Positions 31,588 through 41,679 of a DNA stretch of 64,000 nt are shown here, piece by piece. The notes under the pieces were generated by a model. That model had not been told where the DNA came from. It did not search any database and saw nothing but the letters and a program-made list of their open reading frames with translations. Numbering within the stretch: position 1 is the first letter of the stretch; the number at the start of each line of letters is the position of its first letter. A program made the translations under genes and the position numbers. This DNA comes from an uncultured Alphaproteobacteria bacterium (GTDB taxonomy: Bacteria > Pseudomonadota > Alphaproteobacteria > HIMB59 > GCA-002718135). The stretch spans positions 124,001 to 188,000 of the forward strand of contig CACGJH010000001.1 in assembly GCA_902573325.1 (NCBI GenBank). Direction: 5' to 3'.

Positions 31588-31619
31588 TTTTTATTATAAA
31601 ACTGCTATATTATAGCTAG

Positions 31620-32435
31620 ATGAAAAATATTTTATTAATTGGATGTGGTCATATGGGGGGATCTTTAATGTCTGGATGGTCGAACTCTAAGAATTACACC
31701 ATCAGTGTTATAGATAAAAAAAAATACGCAATTCTTAAAAAAAGAAATAGAAATAAGAAAATAAAATTTTTTAAATCAATTGATGATATAAATAATCAAA
31801 ATAATCTTGATTATATAATATTTGCAACTCGACCTCTTGAATTAACAAATGTCTTTAAAGAATTAAAAAATGCAAATTTTCATAAAAAATCTATAGCAAT
31901 AAGTGTAATAGCTGGCAAAAAAACAGAGATTTTTATAAAAAATTTATTAAATATTAAGAAAATTGTAAGAGTAATGCCAAATATGCCTGCTTTAATAGGA
32001 GAGGGTGTTCATTGCATTTATACGAATAAATCTATTAATAAAAAAGAAATTAAAGAAATTGATAAATTGTTCTCTCTAAGTGGCAAAACTCTTTTTTTTA
32101 ATAGTGAAACTTTTATTGACAAAGCAACCGCTGTATCAGGGAGTGGTCCGGGTTTTATATTTCAGTTAATTGATATTATGGAAAAATCTGCAATTAATTT
32201 AGGTTTTTCTAAAAACACAGCTAAAATTTTAATTAATGAAACTTTTAGAGGTTCTTTAAATCTATTAAACTCGAATAATATTTCTGCTGAAAAAATGGTT
32301 AAAACTGTAGCAACTAGAGGAGGTACAACCGAAGCAGGGATCAAGAAAATGAAAATAAATAAGGTTGATAATATTTTTAATCAAGTTTTTAAGGCAGCAT
32401 ACATAAGAGCAAAACAACAAGGTGAAAGTAAGTGA
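31620..32435 (+). CDS. proC: Pyrroline-5-carboxylate reductase
   Basis: LIGCGHMGGSLMSGW; VMPNMPALIGEG; ATAVSGSGPGFIFQLID; VATRGGTTEAGI. Confidence 0.93.
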   Translation: MKNILLIGCGHMGGSLMSGWSNSKNYTISVIDKKKYAILKKRNRNKKIKFFKSIDDINNQNNLDYIIFATRPLELTNVFKELKNANFHKKSIAISVIAGKKTEIFIKNLLNIKKIVRVMPNMPALIGEGVHCIYTNKSINKKEIKEIDKLFSLSGKTLFFNSETFIDKATAVSGSGPGFIFQLIDIMEKSAINLGFSKNTAKILINETFRGSLNLLNSNNISAEKMVKTVATRGGTTEAGIKKMKINKVDNIFNQVFKAAYIRAKQQGESK

Positions 32436-32968
32436 ATCAAAATAAAATATCTCTAGCAAAAAAAACTTTACAATATTTAGGGAAAAAAAAATTAAGAGAC
32501 ATTAATCTTAAAAATTTTTTATCTAATACTAAAGTGCCAAATATGAATAATAAAATTGATTTAATCATAAATATTAATGACTTCTTTGATTTTCAATTAA
32601 AAAAAAATCTTGTTAATATAGAAAAGTCATCACAAAGAGATATGTTATTTGAAATTATGATGGCACGTTATGATATTTTAAATAAATATAGAACTTCTGT
32701 TAAAAATATAATCAATCATTTTATGTCTAGACCACAAGGAGTATTAAAACTTATTCCCAAATTAATTGAGAGCAAAATTTTAATTGCAACTTTTGCAAAT
32801 ATTAATCCTAGTGGTATTCAGGGTCTTATAAAAATAAAAATTATTTTTGCTCTTTATTACATAACCCTATTTACTTGGTTTAATGATGAAAATGAAAGTT
32901 TAGAAAAAACAATGAGTGCTTTAGATAAATATTTAAACACTATTGAAAAAGTTATTAAATTTTCATGA
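32432..32968 (+). CDS. COQ9/TetR-C-like helical protein (GTG start)
   Basis: DMLFEIMMARYDILNKYR...FTWFNDENESLEKTMSALDKYL; overlaps proC stop. Confidence 0.6.
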   Translation: MNQNKISLAKKTLQYLGKKKLRDINLKNFLSNTKVPNMNNKIDLIININDFFDFQLKKNLVNIEKSSQRDMLFEIMMARYDILNKYRTSVKNIINHFMSRPQGVLKLIPKLIESKILIATFANINPSGIQGLIKIKIIFALYYITLFTWFNDENESLEKTMSALDKYLNTIEKVIKFS

Positions 32969-33312
32969 GCTCTCACAATATTATAAATTACAAAGAATTT
33001 GAAAATGTAGATATAAGAATAGGAACAGTAATTGAAGCATATGAATATAATGAACTTAAAAAACCATCCATAATTTTGAAAATAGATTTTGGTGAAAAAA
33101 TTGGTATAAAAAAGACTTCTGCACAATTACAAAAATATTATAAAAGTGATGAATTGATTAATAAGCAAGTTATTGCTGTCGTAAATTTTGAACCTAAACA
33201 AATTGGTAAAATTATTTCAGAAGTATTAGTTCTTGGTGTGCCAGATTTAGAAAATGAACCAGTTTTATTGTCTCCAGATAAACTGGTAAATAATGGGGGT
33301 AAATTATTTTAA
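32965..33312 (+). CDS. tRNA-binding (CsaA-like) protein
   Basis: FENVDIRIGTVIEAYEY...KKTSAQLQKYY; VLVLGVPD. Confidence 0.9.
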   Translation: MSSHNIINYKEFENVDIRIGTVIEAYEYNELKKPSIILKIDFGEKIGIKKTSAQLQKYYKSDELINKQVIAVVNFEPKQIGKIISEVLVLGVPDLENEPVLLSPDKLVNNGGKLF

Positions 33313-33314
33313 AA

Positions 33315-34607
33315 TCAAAGAGGAAGTAAAACTTTAAGCTGAAGACCTCCTAGATTTGAGTTAGATAATTTAACATCACCTCCATGCGATCTAATAATAT
33401 CCCTTGTAATAGTTAATCCTAAACCACTTTCTCCTTTAAGTTTATTCCTGGAGGGATCTAAAGTAAAAAAAGGTTTAAATACATCTTCATATTTATCTTT
33501 TGGTATACCCTCACCATCATCATTAAATTCAATGACACAATCTTTTTCATTTGTATAAAGAATTATTTCAATTTTTTTTGCATATCTTTTAGAATTATCA
33601 ATTATGTTATTGAAAGCTCTTTTAAGTTGGATCTGTCTTCCTGAAGTTTTAACAGTGTTTTTTTCATTTATAGTTAACTCAACACCATTTTTTTCAACAG
33701 TTTTTACAATATCAACAATTAATTCATTTATTATAATTGTTTCTATTGGTTCAGGTGATTCTGTTTTTACAAAACTGACATAACTATCTAACATTGAAGT
33801 CATTTCATTAACATCTACTTCAAGTTCAGATTTTGCTTTCTCATCTTTCATCAATGAAATTTGCAATTTCATTCTTGTTAAAGGAGTTCTAAGGTCATGG
33901 CTAACACCAGCTAGCATTTCTGTTCTTTGCTTTAAAAATCTTTTAATTCTTGTCCTCATCTGATTAAAAGCATTGGCTGTTTGCCTTATTTCATATGCGC
34001 CAGCAGTCTTGATATCTGGAGCATCTAAACCTCTTCCAAATGTCTCAGCAATTATTGCTAGTCTTTTAAGAGGTCTTAATTGTCTACTCATTAAAAAGTA
34101 AGACATAAAAAAAAGAATAATTGAAGCAAAAATCATCCAAAGTAGGAAGACAAAAGCAGATTCACTATATAGTCTATCTTTATCAACATTAATTTCTAGA
34201 ATATCTTCATCAATTTGAATATATATTAGAATGCCTTCTTCAAGATTAGACAAATCATAATCAAACTTTTTTTTCAAATTACTTAAGGATTGATTTAATC
34301 TATTAGATAATATTCCTGAATTTAAACTAAATTTTGAAGACAATAATTGTTTATTACTAATAATATTGATTTTCATTTTAAAATCCTGATTTGCTATATT
34401 AATTGCATTATTTGTAAGATCACTATTAATTAATTTTACTAAAACATTAATATCAGCAGCTACAGATTCAGTTAGTCTTTTAGAAATAATACTCCATGAG
34501 GTTTGGTAGAAAACAAAAGAAGTAAGTAGGACTATAATAATTATAGGCACAAAGATGATAATTATTGACCTTCCTATTAGTGTAGATGGTATTATTTTCT
34601 TAATCAT
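33315..34607 (-). CDS. Sensor histidine kinase (EnvZ-like)
   Basis: Two TM, HAMP, GVSHDLRTPLTRMK H-box, GLGLTITRDIIRSHGG. Confidence 0.92.
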   Translation of the reverse strand: MIKKIIPSTLIGRSIIIIFVPIIIIVLLTSFVFYQTSWSIISKRLTESVAADINVLVKLINSDLTNNAINIANQDFKMKINIISNKQLLSSKFSLNSGILSNRLNQSLSNLKKKFDYDLSNLEEGILIYIQIDEDILEINVDKDRLYSESAFVFLLWMIFASIILFFMSYFLMSRQLRPLKRLAIIAETFGRGLDAPDIKTAGAYEIRQTANAFNQMRTRIKRFLKQRTEMLAGVSHDLRTPLTRMKLQISLMKDEKAKSELEVDVNEMTSMLDSYVSFVKTESPEPIETIIINELIVDIVKTVEKNGVELTINEKNTVKTSGRQIQLKRAFNNIIDNSKRYAKKIEIILYTNEKDCVIEFNDDGEGIPKDKYEDVFKPFFTLDPSRNKLKGESGLGLTITRDIIRSHGGDVKLSNSNLGGLQLKVLLPL

Positions 34608-35287
34608 TAAATTTCATTACAAATTAATTTATATCCTTTACCTCTAATAGTTTTAATAAATTGAGGTTGTTTTGCGTTTGTTTCAATTTTTTGTCTTAAC
34701 CGCGTAACTTGTACATCAACTTTTCTAAGTTCAGTTTCATCGAATTCCTGGTCTGCTAGTTCCTCTCTTAAAACAATATCATTCCTTTTATTTATTAATT
34801 TTACAAGTAAATTATTTTCTCCCTCCGTTAAATAAATTAATCTATCATTTTTTTGTAATTTAAAATTAGATGTATCAAAGGTAAATTCTCCAAACGAAAT
34901 CTTAATTTTTTTGTTTTTAAGGTTTTCAAATAAATCTAGTAAATTATTAATCCTTAGAAATAATTCTTCCGGTTCAAATGGTTTAGATAAATAATCATCA
35001 GCACCAATTTTTAACCCATCAATTTTATCTTTGTCATCTCCCATTGCTGTAAGCATGATTATTGGCGTATTAGAAAATTTTTTTATATGCTCAATAAGCT
35101 CTATGCCATCACCACTTGGCATCATTCTATCAAGGATAATCAAATCAAACAAAACAAGAGATAAAATTTCTTTTGCTTCATTGTAATCCTCACTTTGATA
35201 AACTTGTAAATTTTTTTCAGTTAAATAATCTTTTAGCAGTTCTCTTAATCTTTTATCATCATCAACAATCAAGATATTTTTATTCAT
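34607..35287 (-). CDS. OmpR-family response regulator (PetR-like)
   Basis: NILIVDDDKRLREL, LIILDRMMPSGDG, C-terminal winged helix (VQVTRLRQKIE...IRGKGYKL). Confidence 0.9.
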   Translation of the reverse strand: MNKNILIVDDDKRLRELLKDYLTEKNLQVYQSEDYNEAKEILSLVLFDLIILDRMMPSGDGIELIEHIKKFSNTPIIMLTAMGDDKDKIDGLKIGADDYLSKPFEPEELFLRINNLLDLFENLKNKKIKISFGEFTFDTSNFKLQKNDRLIYLTEGENNLLVKLINKRNDIVLREELADQEFDETELRKVDVQVTRLRQKIETNAKQPQFIKTIRGKGYKLICNEI

Positions 35288-35289
35288 TA

Positions 35290-35775
35290 TTATCTATTTA
35301 TTTCATCAAACTTTTCTTTATTTTTATCATCGACCATTTCATACAGTATTTTTTTAAAACCATTTATATCCATTTCACTAAATTTTAATAAAACATTACG
35401 TATTTTTTTTATTTGAATTTCAGACAATCTTTTTTCTAATTCTTGACCTTTTTTTGAAAGTATTAATTTCTTAGTACGTTTATCTTCTCCCACAGATAAT
35501 ATAATATATTTTTCGTTTACAAGTTGGTTCAATACTCTAGACAAACTTTGTTTAGTTATTTTCAATATTGATAGAAGTTCTTTGATAGTAAGATTCTTTT
35601 GTTTTCCAACAAAATATATCACTCTATGATGTGCTCTACCAAAATTTATTTTTTCCAAAATTTTATCAGGACCTTCTGTAAAATCTCTATATGAGAAAAA
35701 TAATAGCTCTATAATCTTTCTAATTTCCATCTCATTTAAGAAGAGAGGTGTTAACAACTTATTTAGGTCAGCCAT
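35290..35775 (-). CDS. MarR-family transcriptional regulator (PetP-like)
   Basis: ISLS-type MarR wHTH (LTIKELLSILKITKQSLSRVLNQLVNEKYI...EDKRTKKLILSKKG). Confidence 0.88.
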   Translation of the reverse strand: MADLNKLLTPLFLNEMEIRKIIELLFFSYRDFTEGPDKILEKINFGRAHHRVIYFVGKQKNLTIKELLSILKITKQSLSRVLNQLVNEKYIILSVGEDKRTKKLILSKKGQELEKRLSEIQIKKIRNVLLKFSEMDINGFKKILYEMVDDKNKEKFDEINR

Positions 35776-35834
35776 ATTGACTTAATTATGCATCACTGAT
35801 AGTCAATTGTCATTAAAAAAAGATAATAAAGAAT

Positions 35835-36719
35835 ATGTTTAAATCATTTGAAAATAGGGACGGATGGATTTGGATGAATGGTAAAATAATTCCATGGCAA
35901 GATGCAAATTCCCATATAATTTCTCAAGGTCTTCATTATGCAAGTGCAGTATTTGAAGGAGAAAGAGCATACAATGGAAAGATTTTTAAATCAGAAGAGC
36001 ATACTAAAAGGTTTTTTAAATCCGCTGAAATAATTGGAATGGAAATTCCTTTCACCCATGATCAAATTAATAAAGCAAAATACCAACTTATTGATAAAAT
36101 GAATTATAAAAATTGTTATGTAAGACCACTTGCTTGGAGAGGTGGAGATCAAATGGGTTTATCAACAGGTAAATCAAATATAAATGTAGCTATTGCTGTT
36201 TGGGATGATTGGGCAACTTATTTTAAAATTGAAGATCAAAAAGCAGGTTTGAGATTAATTACATCTCCTTGGAAAAGACCTGCACCAGATACTGCTCCAT
36301 ATGAAGCAAAAGCCTCTGGACCCTACATTATTTGTACTCTGTCAAAAGAATTTGCAGAAAAAAAAGGCTATCACGATGCATTGATGCTAGATTACAGAGG
36401 TTATGTTGCTGAAGGAACAGGAGCAAACATTTTTTTTATTAAAGATAACAATATCCATACTCCTATTCCAGATTGTTTTCTTAATGGGATTACGCGTCAA
36501 ACAGTTATTGAAATGGCAACTAATCAAGGTTTTGAAATAACAGAAAAGCATTTAATGCCTGACGAAATTGGAAATTATGATGAAGCTTTTTTAACAGGAA
36601 CTGCAGCAGAAATTACTCCTATTAAATCTATCGATGATTTTAAATATAATACAGGTGATAATACCACTACTTTTAAATTTATGAATGATTTTAGCGATAT
36701 GGTTAAAAACGCTAGTTAG
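35835..36719 (+). CDS. ilvE: Branched-chain amino acid aminotransferase
   Basis: GLHYASAVFEGERAY; YVAEGTGANIFFI; NGITRQTVIEMA. Confidence 0.93.
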   Translation: MFKSFENRDGWIWMNGKIIPWQDANSHIISQGLHYASAVFEGERAYNGKIFKSEEHTKRFFKSAEIIGMEIPFTHDQINKAKYQLIDKMNYKNCYVRPLAWRGGDQMGLSTGKSNINVAIAVWDDWATYFKIEDQKAGLRLITSPWKRPAPDTAPYEAKASGPYIICTLSKEFAEKKGYHDALMLDYRGYVAEGTGANIFFIKDNNIHTPIPDCFLNGITRQTVIEMATNQGFEITEKHLMPDEIGNYDEAFLTGTAAEITPIKSIDDFKYNTGDNTTTFKFMNDFSDMVKNAS

Positions 36720-37128
36720 AATTTTCTAACCATTCATCATCTTTATAATAAAATTCATTTTTCCAGAATGGAGCGTCTTTTTTTAAGTAATCCATAATAA
36801 ACTCACAAGCTTCAAAACTATTTTTTCTATGGTGTGAAAAACAGCAAACTAAAACAATTTTTTCATTAACTATTAATTTTCCATATCTATGAATTATCAA
36901 AGTATCAATTAAACTCCATTTTTTATTCGCATTATGTTCAATTTTTGATAATTCTTTAAATGCCATTTCTTCATAAACTTCTAAATTTAAATATTTAACA
37001 TCTTTATTATTATTTAAATTTCTAACATATCCAACAAAAGAAGTTAGTGCCCCTATGCCTGAATGTTTATTTTTAATTTTTTCAATTTCTTCTTCTAAAT
37101 TAAAATTTTTTTTTTGTATTTTTATCAT
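36712..37128 (-). CDS. moaE: Molybdopterin synthase catalytic subunit
   Basis: GALTSFVGYVRN; IIHRYGKLIVNEKIVLV; HRKNSFEACEFIMDYLKKDAPFWK. Confidence 0.92.
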   Translation of the reverse strand: MIKIQKKNFNLEEEIEKIKNKHSGIGALTSFVGYVRNLNNNKDVKYLNLEVYEEMAFKELSKIEHNANKKWSLIDTLIIHRYGKLIVNEKIVLVCCFSHHRKNSFEACEFIMDYLKKDAPFWKNEFYYKDDEWLENSN

Positions 37129-37373
37129 TACCCACCACTAACTGGTGGAAAGATTGCAATTTCATCAACTGGTTTTAAATTCAAATTTTCTGAAACATAT
37201 TCTTGATTAACTGCAAATCTTAAAACATCTTGTAAAAAATGTTTTTTTAGTTCAGGATATAAATTTTCTAAATAGTTTTTTAATTCTTGTATGGTTTTAG
37301 GGTGATTTATATCAATTATGTCGTCATCTTTATTTGTTATATCCTTAATCCAAGCAAAATATCGAATTCTCAT
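37128..37373 (-). CDS. moaD: Molybdopterin synthase sulfur carrier subunit
   Basis: ThiS-like with C-terminal DEIAIFPPVSGG. Confidence 0.9.
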   Translation of the reverse strand: MRIRYFAWIKDITNKDDDIIDINHPKTIQELKNYLENLYPELKKHFLQDVLRFAVNQEYVSENLNLKPVDEIAIFPPVSGG

Positions 37374-37374
37374 T

Positions 37375-37917
37375 TTAAAAATGTTTTATTGATCCTTTAA
37401 TATAATCATAAGCTGTATAGAGAGTTAGAATTCCAGCAATCCATAGAAAAGTTTTTCCTAAATAAATAATAAATAATAAATTTAGATTACTCTCAGATAA
37501 TATAAGTAATCCAAGCGCTGCTAGCTGAAGGAAGGTTTTTGCTTTTGCAATTCTTGAAACTGGTATACTAATTTTTATCCCAGCTAAGTATTCCCTTAAA
37601 CCTGATACTGTTATTTCTCTTAATAATATTATTAGAGCTGGAATAGTATCCCAGTCTTTAATTACACCCTTAGAAGTTAAAATAAGAATAACTGCTGCTA
37701 CTAATAATTTATCTGCAATTGGATCTAAAAATGTCCCAAAATTAGTTACTTCATTTCTTAGTCTCGCTAAATAACCGTCAAAGTAATCTGTTATTCCAGC
37801 TAAACAAAATAATATAAAGGCAATCCAGCCAAAATATGGATTCGTAAGATATATACAAAGAACTATAATTGGGATTATAGCTATTCTAATTATAGTTAGA
37901 ATATTTGATATATTCAT
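37375..37917 (-). CDS. pgsA: CDP-diacylglycerol--glycerol-3-phosphate 3-phosphatidyltransferase
   Basis: GITDYFDGYLARLRNEVTNFGTFLDPIADKLL CDP-alcohol phosphotransferase motif. Confidence 0.94.
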   Translation of the reverse strand: MNISNILTIIRIAIIPIIVLCIYLTNPYFGWIAFILFCLAGITDYFDGYLARLRNEVTNFGTFLDPIADKLLVAAVILILTSKGVIKDWDTIPALIILLREITVSGLREYLAGIKISIPVSRIAKAKTFLQLAALGLLILSESNLNLLFIIYLGKTFLWIAGILTLYTAYDYIKGSIKHF

Positions 37918-37944
37918 TTCTATTCTTTGTAGATTAAGAATTTT

Positions 37945-39777
37945 TTAAACGCTATGAAAATATTCATAAATTTTTGTTAGAATTGACTCAGGTATAGATT
38001 TAACCTTTTTTAATTCATCTAAACTAGCTAATTTTAAATTTTCCACTGTACCAAAGTGTTTTTTTAAAATTTTCTTTCTTTCAGGACCTACTCCTTCTAT
38101 ATCATCAAACACGGATCTGACGCTCATCTTTGCTCTTTTTGATCGATGAGTCGTTATTGCAAATCTGTGCACTTCATCTCTAATATTTTGTAAAAAGTGA
38201 AGTAGTGGATTATTTTCATTTAATCTATGCGTAAATTTATCATGTATTAGAATTTCTCTACCCGCATCTCTTTCCTCGCCTTTTGCCATAGAGATAATTG
38301 GTATATTTATTTTTAAACTATCTAAAACTTTTTTTGCAGAATTATATTGTCCTTTGCCTCCATCTACAAGTAATAAACTTGGCATATCTAATTCATCTTG
38401 AAATTTTAAATTATTAAATCTCCTAGTAAGCATTTCTTTCATCATATAATAATCATCAACTTTATTTTTGTTTTCTTCAAGATCAAATCGAATATTAAAT
38501 TTTCTATAATTTGATTTTACAAATCCATTTTGATTATAGGCAACCATTACACCTATTGGATGTTTTCCAAATGTATGGCTATTATCATAAGCTTCTATTT
38601 TTATAATTTCATCTTTGAGTTTGAATATTTTTTTTATTTCTGCATTAAAATTATCAAAAGATTTAAGTTTATTTAATTTGATATCTAAATTTATTTTAGA
38701 ATTTTTTTCTGCAAATTTAAGTAAATTTTTTTTAGGCCCTTTTAATGGTTTAATGAATTTTGTTTTATCAAAATTTTTTCCTAAAATTTGTGAATTATTA
38801 TCTTTATCAATAACTATATTGGTAATAATTGTTTCAGGGATATCTTTTTCTGCATAAAATATATTTAGGAAACCTAACATTATTTCTTCGTGATCCAGTA
38901 AGTTGTCATGATCTGGATAGAATGCTTTGCCACCATAAGAAGTATTATTTCTAAAAAAACTTCCATAAATACATGTCTTTCCTTCATTTGAAGTTATTGC
39001 AAAAATATCAGCATTTTTTATATCCTTAATCTTAATTGAATTATTTTGTTCAATATGTCTTAAAGCTTTAAGTCTATCTCTTAAAGATGCTGCTAATTCA
39101 AAATTATTTTTTTTTGATGCCTTATACATTTGATCTGTAAAATTTTTTTGTATTTTTTTAGAATTGCCACTGCTTAAAAAATCATCTGCTGCTTCTATTA
39201 ATTTTGAATAAGCTTCTTTTGATATTTTTCCTCCACAAGGACCAGAACATCTTTTAAGATAATAATTGAAGCACAATTTATTTCCTGCATTTACTTCTTT
39301 ATCTGTGCATGACCTTAAAAGAAATATTCGTTGTATTGTATTTATAGTTCTATTTACTGCATCTGGACTTGCAAATGGTCCATAATATCTACCCTTTTTC
39401 TTTTGAGGACCACGGTGTTTTTCAATTCTAGGAAAATCATGTTCTGATGAAATAAATATATAAGGGAATGATTTATCGTCTCTTAACAGAACATTAAATC
39501 GAGGTTTATGTTTTTTAATTAAATTACATTCAAGGATTATTGCTTCTAATTCTGTATTGGTTACAAAAAAGTTCATTGATTTAGTTAGACTAACCATTCT
39601 TTGAATTCTTCTGGTTAGATTATTTAAAGATAGATAATTCTTTACTCTATTTGATAATACTTTTGCTTTTCCAATATATAGAATATTACCTTTTTCATCT
39701 TGCATTTGGTATACACCAGGTTGGTTAGGCAGAGTTTTAGATGTAGCCTTAATAATTTCTTGTCCAAGAAGCGTCAT
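37945..39777 (-). CDS. uvrC: Excinuclease ABC subunit C
   Basis: GIY-YIG domain, YYGPFASP, LLVDGGKGQYNSAKKVL, HhH C-terminus. Confidence 0.95.
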   Translation of the reverse strand: MTLLGQEIIKATSKTLPNQPGVYQMQDEKGNILYIGKAKVLSNRVKNYLSLNNLTRRIQRMVSLTKSMNFFVTNTELEAIILECNLIKKHKPRFNVLLRDDKSFPYIFISSEHDFPRIEKHRGPQKKKGRYYGPFASPDAVNRTINTIQRIFLLRSCTDKEVNAGNKLCFNYYLKRCSGPCGGKISKEAYSKLIEAADDFLSSGNSKKIQKNFTDQMYKASKKNNFELAASLRDRLKALRHIEQNNSIKIKDIKNADIFAITSNEGKTCIYGSFFRNNTSYGGKAFYPDHDNLLDHEEIMLGFLNIFYAEKDIPETIITNIVIDKDNNSQILGKNFDKTKFIKPLKGPKKNLLKFAEKNSKINLDIKLNKLKSFDNFNAEIKKIFKLKDEIIKIEAYDNSHTFGKHPIGVMVAYNQNGFVKSNYRKFNIRFDLEENKNKVDDYYMMKEMLTRRFNNLKFQDELDMPSLLLVDGGKGQYNSAKKVLDSLKINIPIISMAKGEERDAGREILIHDKFTHRLNENNPLLHFLQNIRDEVHRFAITTHRSKRAKMSVRSVFDDIEGVGPERKKILKKHFGTVENLKLASLDELKKVKSIPESILTKIYEYFHSV

Positions 39778-39909
39778 TTTATCAATCGTAAATAATTATT
39801 TTTTCATTAAATAGGAATCTTATAAAATTAATAAATAACTAACAAGATTATTGTAGTTCATTTAATAATTAATTTAATGTAGGTAAGAATAATATATTAA
39901 GGATTTATT

Positions 39910-41679
39910 ATGACAAAAATGACAACAGAAGAGGCTTTCGTAAAAGTTTTACAAAAACATGGTATTAAACACGCTTTTGGAATAATTGGTTCGGCATTTA
40001 TGCCAATATCAGATCTTTTTCCAAAAGCTGGAATAACATTTTGGGATGTTGCTCATGAGTCAAACGGTGGAATTATGGCTGATGGCTATACAAGATCAAC
40101 TGGTAAAATCGCAATGTGTATTGCGCAAAATGGACCTGGTATAACTGGCTTGGTTACACCTATAAAAACTGCTTTTTGGAATCATACTCCAATGCTCTTA
40201 GTTACTCCTCAAGCAGCTAATAAAACTATTGGTCAAGGAGGTTTCCAAGAAGTCGAACAAATGAACTTATTTAAAGATATGGTGTGCTATCAAGAAGAAG
40301 TAAGAGATCCCACCAGAGTTGCAGAAGTTTTAAATAGAGTAATTTCAAAAGCTATTAAAGGATCTGCTCCTGCTCAAATAAATATACCAAGAGATTTTTG
40401 GACTCAAGTTGTTGATATTGATCTGCCACCTATAATTAAATTTGAAAGACCTTCTGGTGGAATTGAAGCAATTAAGGAAGCCGCAAATCTTTTATCTAAT
40501 GCAAAATTTCCAGTTATTTTATCTGGTGCTGGAGTGATTTTAGCTGACGCTATTGATGATTGTAAGAAACTTGCAGAAAAATTAAGTGCTCCAGTTGCAT
40601 GCGGATATCAACATAATGATAGTTTTCCAGGCAAACATCCTCTTGCTGTAGGTCCTTTAGGATACAATGGATCTAAAGCAGCAATGGAAATAATATCAAA
40701 GGCAGATGTAGTTCTCGCACTTGGTACAAGGTTAAATCCTTTCTCAACTTTACCAGGTTATGGAATAGATTATTGGCCAAAAAATGCAGATGTCATTCAA
40801 GTGGATATCAATTCTGATCGTATTGGTTTAACCAAAAAAATTAGTGTTGGTATTTGTGGAGACGCAAAACTAGTTGCAGAACAAATTTTAGAAAACCTTA
40901 CAACAAATGCAGGCGATAACGATAGAAAAGAACGTGAGGAGTTAATTCATAAGACAAAGTCAGCTTGGCTACAAACATTAACCGGCCTTGATCATGAAGA
41001 AGATGATCCTGGCACATCTTGGAATAAAGATTCACGAGATAGAGAACCTGAGAAAATGTCACCAAGAATGGCATGGCGAGCTATTCAAGCAGGATTACCC
41101 GAAGATGCAATTATATCAAGTGATATAGGAAATAATTGTGCAATCGGTAATGCTTATCCAACATTTGAGAATGGAAGAAAGTATTTGGCACCTGGTTTAT
41201 TTGGACCATGTGGTTATGGTTTTCCATCTGTAATTGGAGCAAAAATAGGTTGTCCTAATACACCAGTTGTAGGCTTTGCAGGTGATGGTGCATTTGGAAT
41301 TAGTATGAGTGAAATGACTTCATGCAATAGAGATGGATGGCCAAATATTACAATGATAATTTTTAGAAATTATCAATGGGGAGCGGAGAAAAGAAACACT
41401 ACACTTTGGTATAATAATAATTTTGTTGGAACAGAACTTGATCCTAAATTAAGCTATGCAAAGATTGCAGAAGCGTGTGGATTTAAAGGTATTAAAGTTC
41501 ACACTCAAGAGGAACTAACAGAAGCTTTACAACAATCTTGCAAGGATCAAATGGAAGGTATAACTACTTTTATAGAAGTAATGTTAAATCAAGAACTAGG
41601 AGAACCTTTTAGAAGAGATGCTATGAAAGCACCGGTTGAAGTTGCTGGAATTGACCCTAAAGATACAGTAGTTCAATAA
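39910..41679 (+). CDS. xsc: Sulfoacetaldehyde acetyltransferase
   Basis: ThDP enzyme with Xsc-type FGIIGSAFMPISDLFPKAGITFWDVAHE and C-terminal LGEPFRRDAMKAPVEVAGI. Confidence 0.92.
   Translation: MTKMTTEEAFVKVLQKHGIKHAFGIIGSAFMPISDLFPKAGITFWDVAHESNGGIMADGYTRSTGKIAMCIAQNGPGITGLVTPIKTAFWNHTPMLLVTPQAANKTIGQGGFQEVEQMNLFKDMVCYQEEVRDPTRVAEVLNRVISKAIKGSAPAQINIPRDFWTQVVDIDLPPIIKFERPSGGIEAIKEAANLLSNAKFPVILSGAGVILADAIDDCKKLAEKLSAPVACGYQHNDSFPGKHPLAVGPLGYNGSKAAMEIISKADVVLALGTRLNPFSTLPGYGIDYWPKNADVIQVDINSDRIGLTKKISVGICGDAKLVAEQILENLTTNAGDNDRKEREELIHKTKSAWLQTLTGLDHEEDDPGTSWNKDSRDREPEKMSPRMAWRAIQAGLPEDAIISSDIGNNCAIGNAYPTFENGRKYLAPGLFGPCGYGFPSVIGAKIGCPNTPVVGFAGDGAFGISMSEMTSCNRDGWPNITMIIFRNYQWGAEKRNTTLWYNNNFVGTELDPKLSYAKIAEACGFKGIKVHTQEELTEALQQSCKDQMEGITTFIEVMLNQELGEPFRRDAMKAPVEVAGIDPKDTVVQ

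Noticed and set aside
31603-31616. GCTATA-T-TATAGC palindrome just before proC
   Set aside because: Short and AT-rich, overlaps a likely -10 region; not enough evidence for an operator.
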